A stretch of DNA of 64,000 nt from Streptosporangium sandarakinum (GTDB lineage Bacteria; Actinomycetota; Actinomycetes; Streptosporangiales; Streptosporangiaceae), in the NCBI RefSeq assembly GCF_013409935.1, contig NZ_JACCCO010000001.1:3286001-3350000 (forward strand). Direction: 5' to 3'. The notes under the pieces are model-generated. The model was not told the DNA's origin, searched no databases, and saw only the letters and a program-made list of their open reading frames with translations. This document shows positions 25,699 through 36,818 of the stretch, piece by piece (position 1 is the stretch's first letter; each line of letters starts with the position of its first letter). The position numbers and the translations under genes are program-made.

Positions 25699-27036
25699 TC
25701 AGGAGAGGGTGCAGGCGGCTCCGTTGAGGGTGAACGCGGTGGGTTTGCCGGTGTCGCCGGTGTGGGTGGCCTGGAAGCCGATCTCGGTGGAGGCTCCGGG
25801 TGCCAGGGAGGCGTTGTAGGTGACGTTCCTGGCCGTGATCCGGCCGCCGGCGGGGGTGTAGGTGGCGTTCCACCCGCCGGTGACGGTCTGGCCGCCGGGG
25901 AGGGTGAAGGCCAGGGACCAGCCGTTGATCGGCGATGATCCGGTGTTGGTGATGACGAGGTTGTCGGTCAGCCCGGTGTTCCAGGCGTTGACGGTGACGC
26001 CGACCCGGCAGGCGCCCGGTTCACCGGAGGGCGTCGGGGTGGCGCTGGGCGAGGGGGTGACCGACGGAGAGGGCGACGGGGTCGCTGACGGAGAGGGTGA
26101 GGACGTGGTGCCGTCGAGGCCGAGGAAGGAGATGGCGTAGGAGATCTGGCCGCTGAGCGGCAGGGAGTGGCCGACGCCGCTGACGCTGATGCCCTCGACG
26201 GTGGCCTGGGTCGTGGTGGTGCCGTAGCGGGTGCGGGTCCAGGACGACTGCGGGTGGTCGGTGAAGGCGGGGGTCTGGCTCAGGCCGTGGAGGTTGGTCC
26301 ACTGCTTGATCTCTTCGCCGAAGTTGGGGTAGGCCAGCGTGGTGTCGGTGGTGCCGTGCCACAGCTGCATCCGGGGGTAGCGGCCGGCGTAACCGGGATA
26401 CATCGCCCGTGCCTGGTCGCCCCACTGCTGGGCGGTCTTGATGAGGGTGCCGCCGGAGCACTGGCTGTTCCACAGCGAGCCGTTGGTGGTGGCGAAGCAT
26501 CCGGCCGGGACCCCGGAGAAGGCCGCTCCGGCGGCGAAGACGTCGGGGTACTCGGCGGCCAGGACGTTGGTCATCATCGCGCCGGAGGAGATGCCGCTGA
26601 CCACGATCCGGGCGGGGTCGACGTTGTAGCGCTGGCGGGCGTAGGAGATCATCGACATGATGCCGGTGGAGTCGCTGCCGCCGTCGCGGCGCAGCGCGGC
26701 GGGGGTGGACACGTCGAAGCACTTCTCGCTGCGGGTGGCCTCGGGCAGCACGATGATGTAGCCGTAGCGGTCGGCGGCGGTGACGTAGTCGTGCCCGTTT
26801 CCGTTGAAGATCGCCGAGGCCGTGCCGGTGCAGTAGTGCACCAGCACCAGCAGCGCCGGCCGGGCCGCGACCCGGTCGGGCACGTAGAGGTACATGTTCA
26901 GGTTGGTCGGGTTGTTGCCGAAGCCGGTCACCCGGGTCAGCGACGCCGCCGCCACCGGCCGGGTCGCCGCCAGCATGCCCGCGATCACCAGGGGCAGGGC
27001 GATGACCGCCAGCACGGCTTTGAGTGTTCGTTTCAC
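25699..27036 (-). CDS. Secreted CE1-type esterase (PHB depolymerase/acetylxylan or feruloyl esterase) with CBM2
   Basis: A 445-aa secreted enzyme. The signal peptide is LKAVLAVIALPLVIAGMLAA. The catalytic domain of about 280 residues opens with LNMYLYVPDRVAARPALLVL, has the nucleophile Ser in VVSGISSGAMM and a His in VSGVGHSLPL. A Ser/Pro/Thr linker (SPSPSATPSPSPS) leads to a C-terminal CBM2 (GWSLAFTLPGGQTVTGGWNA, ending in NGAACTLS). Next to a xylanase and an arabinofuranosidase, an accessory hemicellulose de-esterifying role is likely. The start is GTG with GAGGA upstream. Divergent from the xylanase. Confidence 0.88.
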   Translation of the reverse strand: MKRTLKAVLAVIALPLVIAGMLAATRPVAAASLTRVTGFGNNPTNLNMYLYVPDRVAARPALLVLVHYCTGTASAIFNGNGHDYVTAADRYGYIIVLPEATRSEKCFDVSTPAALRRDGGSDSTGIMSMISYARQRYNVDPARIVVSGISSGAMMTNVLAAEYPDVFAAGAAFSGVPAGCFATTNGSLWNSQCSGGTLIKTAQQWGDQARAMYPGYAGRYPRMQLWHGTTDTTLAYPNFGEEIKQWTNLHGLSQTPAFTDHPQSSWTRTRYGTTTTQATVEGISVSGVGHSLPLSGQISYAISFLGLDGTTSSPSPSATPSPSPSVTPSPSATPTPSGEPGACRVGVTVNAWNTGLTDNLVITNTGSSPINGWSLAFTLPGGQTVTGGWNATYTPAGGRITARNVTYNASLAPGASTEIGFQATHTGDTGKPTAFTLNGAACTLS

Positions 27037-27309
27037 GCCATGTCCTCGTCAGTTCTGGGAGTGGGCCATCCGGTCGGGCTCCCGGTGGTCGCCGCCGGTC
27101 CGGCCCGCCGGGTACGGGGGACCTCCCGTCGGGCGGATGGAGACGGTTCTCCACCGGGTGGGTGGAGACGGTGGTGGTGGGCGGAGCAAATACGAGGCGG
27201 GAAGGCGCGTCAAGGGCCCGGAGCCCGTCGCGCGGGCGTGCGCGGCGGCCGGGCGGGGCTCATCTCGTGTTATCGGGGAAGCCGCGCCCGGCCGATGCGG
27301 GCGCGTCTC

Positions 27310-29130
<1,821 letters not shown>

Positions 29131-29152
29131 CCCCACCTGCCGGCCGGCCCTC

Positions 29153-29185
29153 GGGCCCCCGCGGCACGACCCGCCGCGGGGGCCC
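29153..29185 (+). terminator. Xylanase terminator hairpin
   Basis: GGGCCCCCGCGGC (29153-29165) pairs perfectly with GCCGCGGGGGCCC (29173-29185), beginning 22 nt after the xylanase stop. Confidence 0.75.
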
Positions 29186-29191
29186 TCCGGC

Positions 29192-29204
29192 GTGAAAGTT
29201 TCAC
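29192..29204. promoter_or_regulatory. GAAANTTTC-type operator candidate (arabinofuranosidase)
   Basis: GTGAAAGTTTCAC is a perfect 13-nt odd-centred dyad, 6 nt before a TTGACG -35 box. It matches the core of the xylanase site. Confidence 0.6.
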
Positions 29205-29210
29205 CGTCGG

Positions 29211-29239
29211 TTGACGGGCGTGGAGCGGCCACCCACGAT
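29211..29239 (+). promoter_or_regulatory. Probable arabinofuranosidase promoter
   Basis: TTGACG at 29211, a 17-nt spacer and CACGAT at 29234-29239, in the same layout relative to the dyad as the xylanase promoter. Confidence 0.45.
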
Positions 29240-29302
29240 CATGTTGCCTCCGGGTCAGGGGAGGCGTCGAATGAAGGCCGCTATCGATCTGAGGTGTCAT
29301 CG

Positions 29303-31339
29303 ATGCCAAGACCTCTGTTGCGGGCCGCGTCCGCCGTACTGCTGGCGCTGGCCGTCCTGCAGGCGCCCACGGCGTACGCCGACGAGACCGCCCCGGTCGC
29401 GGTGACCGTCAACGCCCGCGCCGCGCTCGCCTCCGTGCCCGAGACCGCCGTCGGAGCCAACCATGCGATCTGGGACTCCCGGTTGGGCACCGACGAGACC
29501 GCCGACCTGCTCAAAGACGCCGGGGTGAAGCTGCTGCGCTACCCCGGCGGCTCCTACTCCGACATCTACCACTGGGCCGACCACACCGCTCCCGGCGGCT
29601 ACGTCGCCCCCGACACCGACTTCGACACCTTCATGCGCGGGGTACGGCGCACCGGGGCGCAGCCGATGGTGACCGCCAACTACGGCACCGGCACGGCGGA
29701 GGAGGCCGCGGCCTGGGTACGGCGCGCCAACGTCACCAAGGGCTACGGCGTCAGGTACTGGGAGATCGGCAACGAGAACTACGGCAACGGCCACTACGGC
29801 GCCGCCTGGGAGGCCGATGATCACGCCGACAAGAGCCCGGCCGAGTACGCGCGCAACGTCGTGGCCTACTCCGACGCGATGAAGGCCGTCGACCCGACCA
29901 TCAAGGTCGGCGCGGTGCTGACCACACCCGCCAACTGGCCCGACGCCCTGGTCGCCGACGGCGACGCCGGGAGCTGGAACGAGGTCGTCCTGTCCACCGC
30001 CGGACCGAAGATCGACTTTGTGATCCTGCACTGGTACCCCGGCGCCTTCGACAGGGCCGCGCAGGTCCCGGACATGATCCAGCTCGTCCGGAAGCAGATC
30101 GCGGAGCACGCGGGAGCCGGGTCCGAGCGGATCGGCATCGCGATGACCGAGTTCAACACCGGGTCGAGCGACCGCGGCGCGACGACCCAGCCCGGCGCCC
30201 TGGCCGCCGCCGACGCCTACGCGACGCTGCTGGCGAACGGGGTGTTCACCGTCGACTGGTGGAACGTCCACAACGGGATCGGCAAGGTCACCGAGGTCGA
30301 GGGGCACACCGACTACGGCGACTTCGGCCTGCTGTCGAGCGGGACGTGCACCGACGGCGGCGTCTGCGAGCCGGCGGCGAACACGCCCTTCGCGCCGTAC
30401 CACGCGCTCCAGATGGTGAGCAGGTTCGCCCGCCCCGGTGACCGGTTCATCCGGGCCGCGACCGACCAGGCGAAGGTCACCGCGCACGCCGTGCGCCGCC
30501 CCGACGGCGCGCTGGCCGTCATGCTGATCAACACCTCGTCCGACACGTCGTACCCCGTCGCGATCGACTACTCCGGCTTCAGCCCGGCGTCCGGGGCCCC
30601 CACCGCGCTGACCCACACCAACGGCGCCACGAGCATCACCACCTCGGCCACGGGCGACGCGACCAGCCGGACACTGCCGCCCCTCTCGCTGACCACGGTC
30701 ATCGTGCGTCCCGCCTCCGCCCAGGCGGGCCTGCCGGGCGCACCCGGGCAGCCGGCGGCCTCGGCCGTGACGGACCGGGCCGCCACGATCTCCTGGCCCG
30801 CCGCCTCCGCCGGCACCCGCCCGATCGCCAAGTACGAGGTCCACCTCCAGAACGGAGCCGTCAGCGAGCAGATCGGCGAGACCGCCGGCACCTCGCTCAT
30901 CGTGAGCAACCTGAAGCCGGGCACGCGCCACACGGTCAACGTGATCGCCCGCGACAGCGGCGGCGGCGTCTCCTCCCCCTCCGCGCCGCTGACGTTCACC
31001 ACCGGCACGCCCGCCTCCAGCTCGTGCTCGGTACGCCTGACCAAGCAGTCCGACTGGGGCAGCGGCTACGTCGGCTCCATCGACATCACCAACAACGGCG
31101 CACCGGTCAGCGGCTGGACCCTGACCTTCGGCTGGCCCAGGGCGTGGCAGAGCCTGGGCAGCGGCTGGAGCGCCGTCTGGGCGCAGAACGGCCAGGACAT
31201 CAAGGTCGTCAACGAGCCCGGCAACGGTTCGCTGGCCACCGGCGCGACGGCCACGGTCGGCTACGTCGGCAACTACAGCGGCCCGAACGTGCTGCCCGAG
31301 GTCTTCACCCTCAACGGAACCGTCTGCACGACCCGGTGA
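29303..31339 (+). CDS. Secreted alpha-L-arabinofuranosidase-type glycoside hydrolase with FN3 and CBM2
   Basis: A 678-aa secreted clan-A glycoside hydrolase related to GH51-like arabinofuranosidases. Signal peptide LLRAASAVLLALAVLQAPTA. In the barrel, KLLRYPGGSYSDIYHW is conserved, the acid/base Glu lies in WEIGNENYGNGHYG and the nucleophile in IAMTEFNTGS. About residues 475-570 form an FN3 module (ATISWPAASAGTRPIAKYEV). The C-terminal CBM2 has SGWTLTFGWPRAWQSLGSGW. ATG 29303 has GAGGTG upstream. It would remove arabinose side chains during xylan breakdown by its neighbours. Confidence 0.85.
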   Translation: MPRPLLRAASAVLLALAVLQAPTAYADETAPVAVTVNARAALASVPETAVGANHAIWDSRLGTDETADLLKDAGVKLLRYPGGSYSDIYHWADHTAPGGYVAPDTDFDTFMRGVRRTGAQPMVTANYGTGTAEEAAAWVRRANVTKGYGVRYWEIGNENYGNGHYGAAWEADDHADKSPAEYARNVVAYSDAMKAVDPTIKVGAVLTTPANWPDALVADGDAGSWNEVVLSTAGPKIDFVILHWYPGAFDRAAQVPDMIQLVRKQIAEHAGAGSERIGIAMTEFNTGSSDRGATTQPGALAAADAYATLLANGVFTVDWWNVHNGIGKVTEVEGHTDYGDFGLLSSGTCTDGGVCEPAANTPFAPYHALQMVSRFARPGDRFIRAATDQAKVTAHAVRRPDGALAVMLINTSSDTSYPVAIDYSGFSPASGAPTALTHTNGATSITTSATGDATSRTLPPLSLTTVIVRPASAQAGLPGAPGQPAASAVTDRAATISWPAASAGTRPIAKYEVHLQNGAVSEQIGETAGTSLIVSNLKPGTRHTVNVIARDSGGGVSSPSAPLTFTTGTPASSSCSVRLTKQSDWGSGYVGSIDITNNGAPVSGWTLTFGWPRAWQSLGSGWSAVWAQNGQDIKVVNEPGNGSLATGATATVGYVGNYSGPNVLPEVFTLNGTVCTTR

Positions 31340-31360
31340 GCGGAACCACCCGCACGACCC

Positions 31361-31388
31361 CCGCCGCCGGTGCCCGCACCGGCGGCGG
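31361..31388. terminator. Hairpin between convergent genes
   Basis: CCGCCGCCGGTGC (31361-31373) and GCACCGGCGGCGG (31376-31388) are perfect complements. It lies between the arabinofuranosidase stop and the convergent transporter stop. Confidence 0.6.
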
Positions 31389-31396
31389 AGCCGGTC

Positions 31397-32902
31397 TCAG
31401 TGCCCGTGTCCTCCGAACTCGCCGGCGTTGTCCGCCCGGGCGGGCAGGATCAGGGCGGTGACGACCACGACCACGGACAGCACGGCGCCGATGACGAAGG
31501 CCAGCCGCATGCCGCCGAGGACGGCGAGGGCGTCGGTGACGCCCGTGGCCCTCAGGGCGTCGGTCCGCGTGCTCATCACGGTGATCACGAGCGCGGTGCC
31601 GAAGGCCGCGGCGACCTGCTGCAACGTGCTCAGGATCGAGCTGGCGTGGGGGTAGAGGTGCGGGGGGACCCCTCCGAGCCCGAGGGTGAACACCGGGGTG
31701 AAGGTCGCGGCCAGGCTCACCATCAGCAGCGCGTGCAGGCCGAGGAGCTGCCAGAACGGCATGGTCATCGTGACCTGGGTGAAGCCGGTGAGCGCGAGCG
31801 CGATCCCGATCGCGCCGGGGACGACCAGCACCCGGCCGCCGAACCGGTCGAACAGGCGGCCGACGACCGGGCCGAGCAGCCCCATCGCCAGGCCGCCCGG
31901 CATCACGAGGAGCCCGGTCTGCAGGGGGGTGAGCCCGCGGACGCTCTGCAGGTACAGCGGCAGCAGGATCATCGAGCCGAGCATCGCCATGAAGGCCACC
32001 GACATCAGGATCAGCGAGACCGTGAAGGTGCGGTGGCGCAGGGTGCGCAGGTCCATCAGCGGCGCGCCGCGCTTCTGCAGCAGCAGCTGGCGGACGACGA
32101 AGACGGCGATGGCCGCCAGACCGGCCGCCACGATCGCGGCGGCGACACCGGCGTCACCGCCCTCGAACCGGCTGAGCCCGTAGACCAGGCCGCCGAAGCC
32201 GAGGGCGGCGGTCACCACGCTCAGCCAGTCGACGGTGCTGAACTCGGGCTCCCCGACGTTCTTGAGCTGCGCGAGGCCGCGCCATGTGATCACGGCGGCG
32301 ATGGGGAGCACCACGGCGAACAGCAGCCGCCAGGACCCGAGCTGGAGGATCACCCCCGAGACGGTCGGGCCCATCGCGGGCGCGACCGAGATGGCCAGGC
32401 TGACGTTGCCCATCACCCGGCCCCGGTCCGACTCCGGCACCACCTGCATCAACGTGGTCATCAGCAGCGGCATCATCACCGCCGTCCCGGACGCCTGGAC
32501 GATGCGGGCGCCCAGCAGCACCTCGAACGTCGGCGCGACGGCGGCCAGCGCCGTACCGAGCAGGAACAGGCCCATCGCGACGGTGTACGCCTGACGGGTG
32601 GAGACCCGCTGCAGGAACCAACCGGTGACCGGGATGACGGCGGCCATGGTCAGCATGAAGGCGGTCGAGAGCCACTGGGCCGTCTGCGCGGTGATGCGCA
32701 GCGCGCTCATCAGCTGGGGGATCGCGTTGACCATGATCGTCTCATTGAGGATGACCACGAACGTGGCGAGCACCAGCAGCCGGATCACGGGTGGGGTGCG
32801 TCCCGGAACGGCCCGGGGACGATCCGGAGCGGCCTTCACGGACTCGGCGGGAGAGTCGAGCTGGGGGACGGACACAGCACCTCGATCGGGTTCGTCGGAC
32901 AT
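31397..32902 (-). CDS. DHA2-family (EmrB/QacA-like) MFS multidrug transporter
   Basis: A 501-aa, 14-segment drug:proton antiporter. The first segment is VIRLLVLATFVVILNETIMV, with TAQWLSTAFMLTMAAVIPVT and the motif-C-like stretch VAPAMGPTVSGVILQLGSWR. Motif A appears degenerate. The first 40 residues are hydrophilic. I take ATG 32902 as start; ATG 32956 is also in frame, and neither has a strong RBS. Substrate unknown. Convergent with the xylan locus and probably unrelated to it. Confidence 0.8.
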   Translation of the reverse strand: MSDEPDRGAVSVPQLDSPAESVKAAPDRPRAVPGRTPPVIRLLVLATFVVILNETIMVNAIPQLMSALRITAQTAQWLSTAFMLTMAAVIPVTGWFLQRVSTRQAYTVAMGLFLLGTALAAVAPTFEVLLGARIVQASGTAVMMPLLMTTLMQVVPESDRGRVMGNVSLAISVAPAMGPTVSGVILQLGSWRLLFAVVLPIAAVITWRGLAQLKNVGEPEFSTVDWLSVVTAALGFGGLVYGLSRFEGGDAGVAAAIVAAGLAAIAVFVVRQLLLQKRGAPLMDLRTLRHRTFTVSLILMSVAFMAMLGSMILLPLYLQSVRGLTPLQTGLLVMPGGLAMGLLGPVVGRLFDRFGGRVLVVPGAIGIALALTGFTQVTMTMPFWQLLGLHALLMVSLAATFTPVFTLGLGGVPPHLYPHASSILSTLQQVAAAFGTALVITVMSTRTDALRATGVTDALAVLGGMRLAFVIGAVLSVVVVVTALILPARADNAGEFGGHGH

Positions 32903-33240
32903 GATGTCGTCACGGCCGGCGTCGCGGCCATGGGTCTCGCAAGAAGTCGCGGTCATGTAAAGAGTGACCGACGCCACCGACAAAACCCATCGACCGCCTC
33001 CAGCATTCCGGTGGGTGATACGAGATGTCACCCGGTTTTCACCGGTACGCGAGGATCACGGGACCGCCGGGGAGCCCCGCGCCACGGCCTCCGGACGCCC
33101 CACGCTCCCCGGATCCACCGGTGACCGCGAGCCCGGAACGCCGGCGAACCGGCCGGGGAACGGTGACCGCCCTGCCCGGCGGGCCTCACCGATCCCCGGC
33201 CGCCCGGAGCGGCCGTACGGGCTCGCGGTGCGGGCCGGTC

Positions 33241-33666
33241 TCAGATCCGGGTCATGGTGGTCTCGTACCCGCCCCCACCGGGGTAGACCCACCCGCCGGT
33301 GGCCGTGTTGCCGTCGGCGCTGAAGGTGCCCCGGTAGTAGGCGGGGCTGCCCTTCGCGCCGCACCAGATGGTCAGCTCGTCGCCGATCAGTTCGTAGACG
33401 TAGTCGAGGGTGTCGCCGGACGTGCCGTAGAACCGCGACACCACCTCCGTACCGGCCGGCTCGCCGAACGGCCGCAGGTTACCGATCACCTCCAGGCCGG
33501 TGGCCGAGTCGCCGGACTGGCTGAGGTCGACGTGCTGGAGCAGGAAGAACCCGCCGGGCATCCACTCGTACCGCACGGTCCCCTCCGCGCCGCCGGTGAT
33601 CTTCCAGGTGCCGACCAGGCGGTCCAGAGCCTTCAGACCGGCGCTCGGCTGGTAGTTCTCAGACAT
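33241..33666 (-). CDS. DUF1579-like small protein
   Basis: 141 aa with the DUF1579 pattern: LKALDRLVGTWKITGGAEGT, VRYEWMPGGFFLLQHVDLSQ and RGTFSADGNTATGGWVYPGG. The fold is a lipocalin-like beta barrel of unknown ligand. ATG 33666 has GAGGGAGACGAG upstream. Divergent from the YciI gene across a strong dyad. Confidence 0.75.
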   Translation of the reverse strand: MSENYQPSAGLKALDRLVGTWKITGGAEGTVRYEWMPGGFFLLQHVDLSQSGDSATGLEVIGNLRPFGEPAGTEVVSRFYGTSGDTLDYVYELIGDELTIWCGAKGSPAYYRGTFSADGNTATGGWVYPGGGGYETTMTRI

Positions 33667-33725
33667 CTCGTCTCCCTCTCGGGTCGTGGTGTGTGTTCGC
33701 CGGTACCTCGGAGGCGGATGACGGG

Positions 33726-33775
33726 TCTCGACACGCATCTGATGTGATGTACGTCACAGTCGGGTCGTGTCGAGA
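33726..33775. promoter_or_regulatory. Concentric dyad with CRP-like core
   Basis: TGTGATGTACGTCACA (33743-33758) fits the CRP/FNR-type consensus TGTGA-N6-TCACA exactly. It is enclosed by a second inverted repeat, TCTCGACACG (33726-33735) and CGTGTCGAGA (33766-33775), with the same centre at 33750/33751. It lies between divergent gene starts. Confidence 0.6.
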
Positions 33776-33908
33776 TCCCGGACCCGGCCACGAGGTATCC
33801 GATATGACCTGGCCGAGGAGGAAGCCGTGACCACCGTCTCCGTCCTCATCGGCCGCCGTTCCACCGGACCTTGCGTACATTCACCGTGAAAGACCGAGGA
33901 GGACCCCC

Positions 33909-34280
33909 GTGAAATATCTGCTGCTCGGCTACACCCCGGCCGCCGACTGGGACGCCGCCACCCCTGACGCGCTGTCCGAGGAGGCGATGACCGCCTTCGC
34001 CACGTACCAGAGGTTCGAGCGGGAGCTGATCGAGACCGGCGAGTTCGTCACCAGCGTGGGCCTCGGCCACCCGGTGGTCAGCACCACGGTCCGCAGGACC
34101 CCGGACGGCGTGGCGGCGACCGACGGACCCTTCGCCGAGCTCAAGGAGGTCCTGGCCAGCTTCGCCGTGATCGACGTGAGCGGCCGGGAACGAGCCGTGG
34201 AGATCGCCTCACGGATCGTCGAGGTGCTGGGCGAACCGATCGAGATCCGGCCGATCATGGGCGAGGAGTTCACAGCGTGA
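33909..34280 (+). CDS. YciI/DGPF-family protein
   Basis: A 123-aa ferredoxin-like-fold protein of the YCII-related family. MKYLLLGYTPAADWDAATPD, the conserved DGPFAELKEVLASFAVIDVS and a C-terminal EIRPIM are seen. In actinobacteria such genes often sit beside ECF sigma genes, but none is adjacent here. GTG 33909 is preceded by GAGGAGGA. Enzymatic role unknown. Confidence 0.82.
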   Translation: MKYLLLGYTPAADWDAATPDALSEEAMTAFATYQRFERELIETGEFVTSVGLGHPVVSTTVRRTPDGVAATDGPFAELKEVLASFAVIDVSGRERAVEIASRIVEVLGEPIEIRPIMGEEFTA

Positions 34281-34406
34281 CCGGCCACCGTACCGGGTGA
34301 CGCGCCGGGGAGACGAGGAAGCGGGGGCGTACGCCGCGGCGTCGCTCCCGCGGGCTCCGGGGGCACGGACCCGCGACGAAAGCGGGCTGCAAGTGGGCTT
34401 CGCACA

Positions 34407-35306
34407 ATGGCCGACATGGAAGCCTCCTCCACCGGCCGCCGTGGCGTGCCACCCCTCCGGCTCGCCGCCGGCGCGGCCTTCATGCTCCTGATCGTCACCG
34501 GATGCGGCGCCGGCGTCCCCGGGAACGATCGGCCCGCCCCGGAACGCGTGACCGTCACGGTCACCGCCGGGGCTCCCGAGATCACCCGGACCACCGAGTC
34601 CGCGGAGAGCGGTGAGCCGGCCGGGACGGGCGATCCGGCCCCGGACCGGACGGCGGTGCGGCCGGGCGGGGTCCTCACCGACGGCGGCACCGTCGCATCC
34701 GAGCTCACCCGTGCCGGGCAGCGGGACGGATTCGCCCTGGATCTGGGTGACGCCAGGGAGTTCTACGTCACCGACATGACCGGTGACGACATCCGGCTCC
34801 AGGTGTACTCCGAGGTCGACGGCCGGCCGGTCGGCCCGTCCGACGTCGCTCTCAGCTGGGGAACGTCCGTCGTCAAGCTGACCAAGGCGGGCGGGCACCG
34901 GCTGGAGGTCTTCGGGAACACGAACGTCGTCGGGCCGTACGGTTTCCGGATCGCGACGGTGAAGGTCCGCACGTTCCCGGCGGCGATCGGCCTGCGGATC
35001 GGCGAGGGCGGCCCGGACGGCGCGGGACGGCTGGACGTCCCCGGACGCGTCGACCGCTTCGAGTTCGACGCGGACGGCGCGTCGGCCATCAAGATCCTCG
35101 GCGGGGCCGGGGCGTGCGAGGCCATCGAGCTGGAGCTCGTGGACGCCGCGCAGAGGAGCGTCGCGAGCCCGCGGCAGCCCATCCCCCTCTGCGGGTACGA
35201 GTCCGACATCCCGCTCTCCAACGGGGACGGCCGGTACGCGCTCGTGGTCAGGTCGGGTACGGCGAAGACCGGGCCCTACTCGTTCCAGATCGTCCGGGCG
35301 GGCTGA
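34407..35306 (+). CDS. Predicted lipoprotein of unknown function
   Basis: 299 aa. The N-terminus has a signal peptide ending in a lipobox (AAFMLLIVTGCGAG, lipid-modified Cys at about 33). An extended Thr/Glu-rich linker and a mature domain follow, with two similar beta-rich halves (GFALDLGDAREFYVTDMTGD and GRLDVPGRVDRFEFDADGA), each ending in a GPYGF or GPYSF block. The two-fold internal repeat suggests a duplicated binding or structural domain. No family recognised. ATG 34407 or ATG 34416. Confidence 0.65.
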   Translation: MADMEASSTGRRGVPPLRLAAGAAFMLLIVTGCGAGVPGNDRPAPERVTVTVTAGAPEITRTTESAESGEPAGTGDPAPDRTAVRPGGVLTDGGTVASELTRAGQRDGFALDLGDAREFYVTDMTGDDIRLQVYSEVDGRPVGPSDVALSWGTSVVKLTKAGGHRLEVFGNTNVVGPYGFRIATVKVRTFPAAIGLRIGEGGPDGAGRLDVPGRVDRFEFDADGASAIKILGGAGACEAIELELVDAAQRSVASPRQPIPLCGYESDIPLSNGDGRYALVVRSGTAKTGPYSFQIVRAG

Positions 35307-35376
35307 ACGCCGGCCGGGCGCCGGACCGGCGTCGACCGGTGCGGCCGGCATCGGCCATGACGCCGGACGCCCCCCG

Positions 35377-36058
35377 CGGATCAGTACCACCGACCAGAAC
35401 CCCGACCACCAGATCGACGCGCTGCTGCGCGCGGGCGTCGACCGCAGTGCCATCCATCTGGACAAGGCCGGTGGCGCCAAGGCCTCCCCGCCCAGCCTCG
35501 ATCTGGTCCTCAAGCTGCTACGCGAGAGCGACACGCTGAAGGTCACCCGGCTGGACCGGCTGTCGCGCTCGGTCCTGCACCTGGTCACCCTCGGGGCGGA
35601 CCTGCGCGAACGCGGGGTGGGGCTGCATGTGACCGAGCAGGGCATCGACACCGACACGATGGAGGGCCGCGCGATGTTCGGCATGCTGTCGGTCCTGGCC
35701 GAGCTGCAGCGCGAGCTGATCGTGGCCAACACGCTGGACGGCCTGGCCTCAGCCCGTGCGCCTGGCCTCAGCCCGCGCCCGCGGCCGGGTCGGCGGACGC
35801 CGGCCCAAGCTCACCGCCGACCAGGCCGCCCTCGCCCAGCAGCTGTACGACACGCGGGACAAGACCGTTCAGCAGATCGCGGACTTGTTCGGGGTGCCGC
35901 GCTCGACGGTGTACGGGCATCTGAAGGGCGACACTGTGCCCCGCCGGCCAAAGAAGACCTTGGACAGGGCGCAGCCGGGACAGGGTCGGAGTTCTGTTTG
36001 TCATGGTCGGCCTACCGGCCCCGGGGCTTGGGTGGCCGGGGTGATCTGGTCGGCGTAG
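35377..36058 (+). pseudogene. Serine recombinase (resolvase/invertase), 5'-truncated and frameshifted
   Basis: Relic of a Tn3-type resolvase or DNA invertase. In frame from 35377 one reads RISTTDQNPDHQIDALLRAG, VTRLDRLSRSVLHLVTLGAD and GRAMFGMLSVLAELQRELIV. After about 35759 the frame changes, and GRVGGRRPKLTADQAALAQQ and IADLFGVPRSTVYGHL (the C-terminal HTH) follow to 36058. The first residues with the catalytic Ser (normally xYARVST) are absent. The frameshift comes from a 19-nt tandem duplication, 35741-35759 and 35760-35778. The gene cannot make an active enzyme. Confidence 0.88.
35741..35778 (+). repeat. 19-nt tandem duplication inside the recombinase relic
   Basis: GCCTGGCCTCAGCCCGTGC is followed at once by GCCTGGCCTCAGCCCGCGC. 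One base differs. Removing one copy restores the open frame across LASARARGRVGGRRPKL. Confidence 0.85.
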
Positions 36059-36166
36059 GGCCCGGTACGGGTGTCGGTCAGGTTGTCCGCCCCGGCCCGC
36101 AGAAGGCCGGCCAGCTGGTCAGCTACCAGCATCGCGGGCTGGAGGACCATCGTGACGTCCGTCCGC

Positions 36167-36805
36167 CTAGCCGGGGTCGGCGCAGAGTTGGGAGGTCAAG
36201 GCGGTGCGGGCCCACTCTTCCCACGTGTCCGGTGACCAGTCGCGGTCGCGGACGAAGATCAGGTAGAGCTGCGGGCTGAGCAGGCCGAACAGTAGGTCCG
36301 CCGCCATCTCGACGGAGAGGCCGGGACGGGTGTCGGGCTTGCGGACCAGGGCTTCGGCCGCTGCGTACTGCACGGTGTAACGCGGGTCGGGGCCTTCCGG
36401 CCACTGTGCGGCGATCTCAGGGTCGGTGGCCGCGGCAGCCGCGATCAGCGGCATGATCGGGGCGACCCGGCCCAGGATCTCGCGGGTGCCGTGGATGTGC
36501 GCGCGCAATTGCCCGGCCGCGGTGGGCTCGGCGCATGCGGCGCGAAACCACTCACGATCCATGGTGGCGACCGGCTCGGTATCCCCGGCTATGGATGCGT
36601 CGACGACGTCCTTGAACAGCGTGCGCTTGTTGCGGAAGACGAAATAGACCGTCTGGACGGCCACGCCCGCCCGGTCCGCGACCTCCTGCAGGCTCGTCGC
36701 CCCGTAACCCTGCGCGACGAACAGCTCGCGAGCCACCTCGACGACCTTTTCACGGGTGCGGCGTGAGCGCTCGGCTCGCTTGTCCGGCCGCTTGACCTTG
36801 TCCAT
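36167..36805 (-). CDS. TetR-family transcriptional repressor
   Basis: A 212-aa repressor. The N-terminal HTH is in VVEVARELFVAQGYGATSLQ and VADRAGVAVQTVYFVFRNKR. A TetR C-terminal ligand domain follows. The start codon lies 6 nt after a TATACT -10-like box, so the mRNA may be leaderless. It is divergent from the methyltransferase across a palindrome-rich 61-bp gap and probably represses both directions. Confidence 0.88.
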   Translation of the reverse strand: MDKVKRPDKRAERSRRTREKVVEVARELFVAQGYGATSLQEVADRAGVAVQTVYFVFRNKRTLFKDVVDASIAGDTEPVATMDREWFRAACAEPTAAGQLRAHIHGTREILGRVAPIMPLIAAAAATDPEIAAQWPEGPDPRYTVQYAAAEALVRKPDTRPGLSVEMAADLLFGLLSPQLYLIFVRDRDWSPDTWEEWARTALTSQLCADPG

Positions 36806-36818
36806 ATTGCGAGTATAT

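Noticed and set aside
31370..33124. 584-codon plus-strand frame
   Set aside because: Antisense shadow of the DHA2 transporter, with His/Gln/Arg-rich low-complexity composition.
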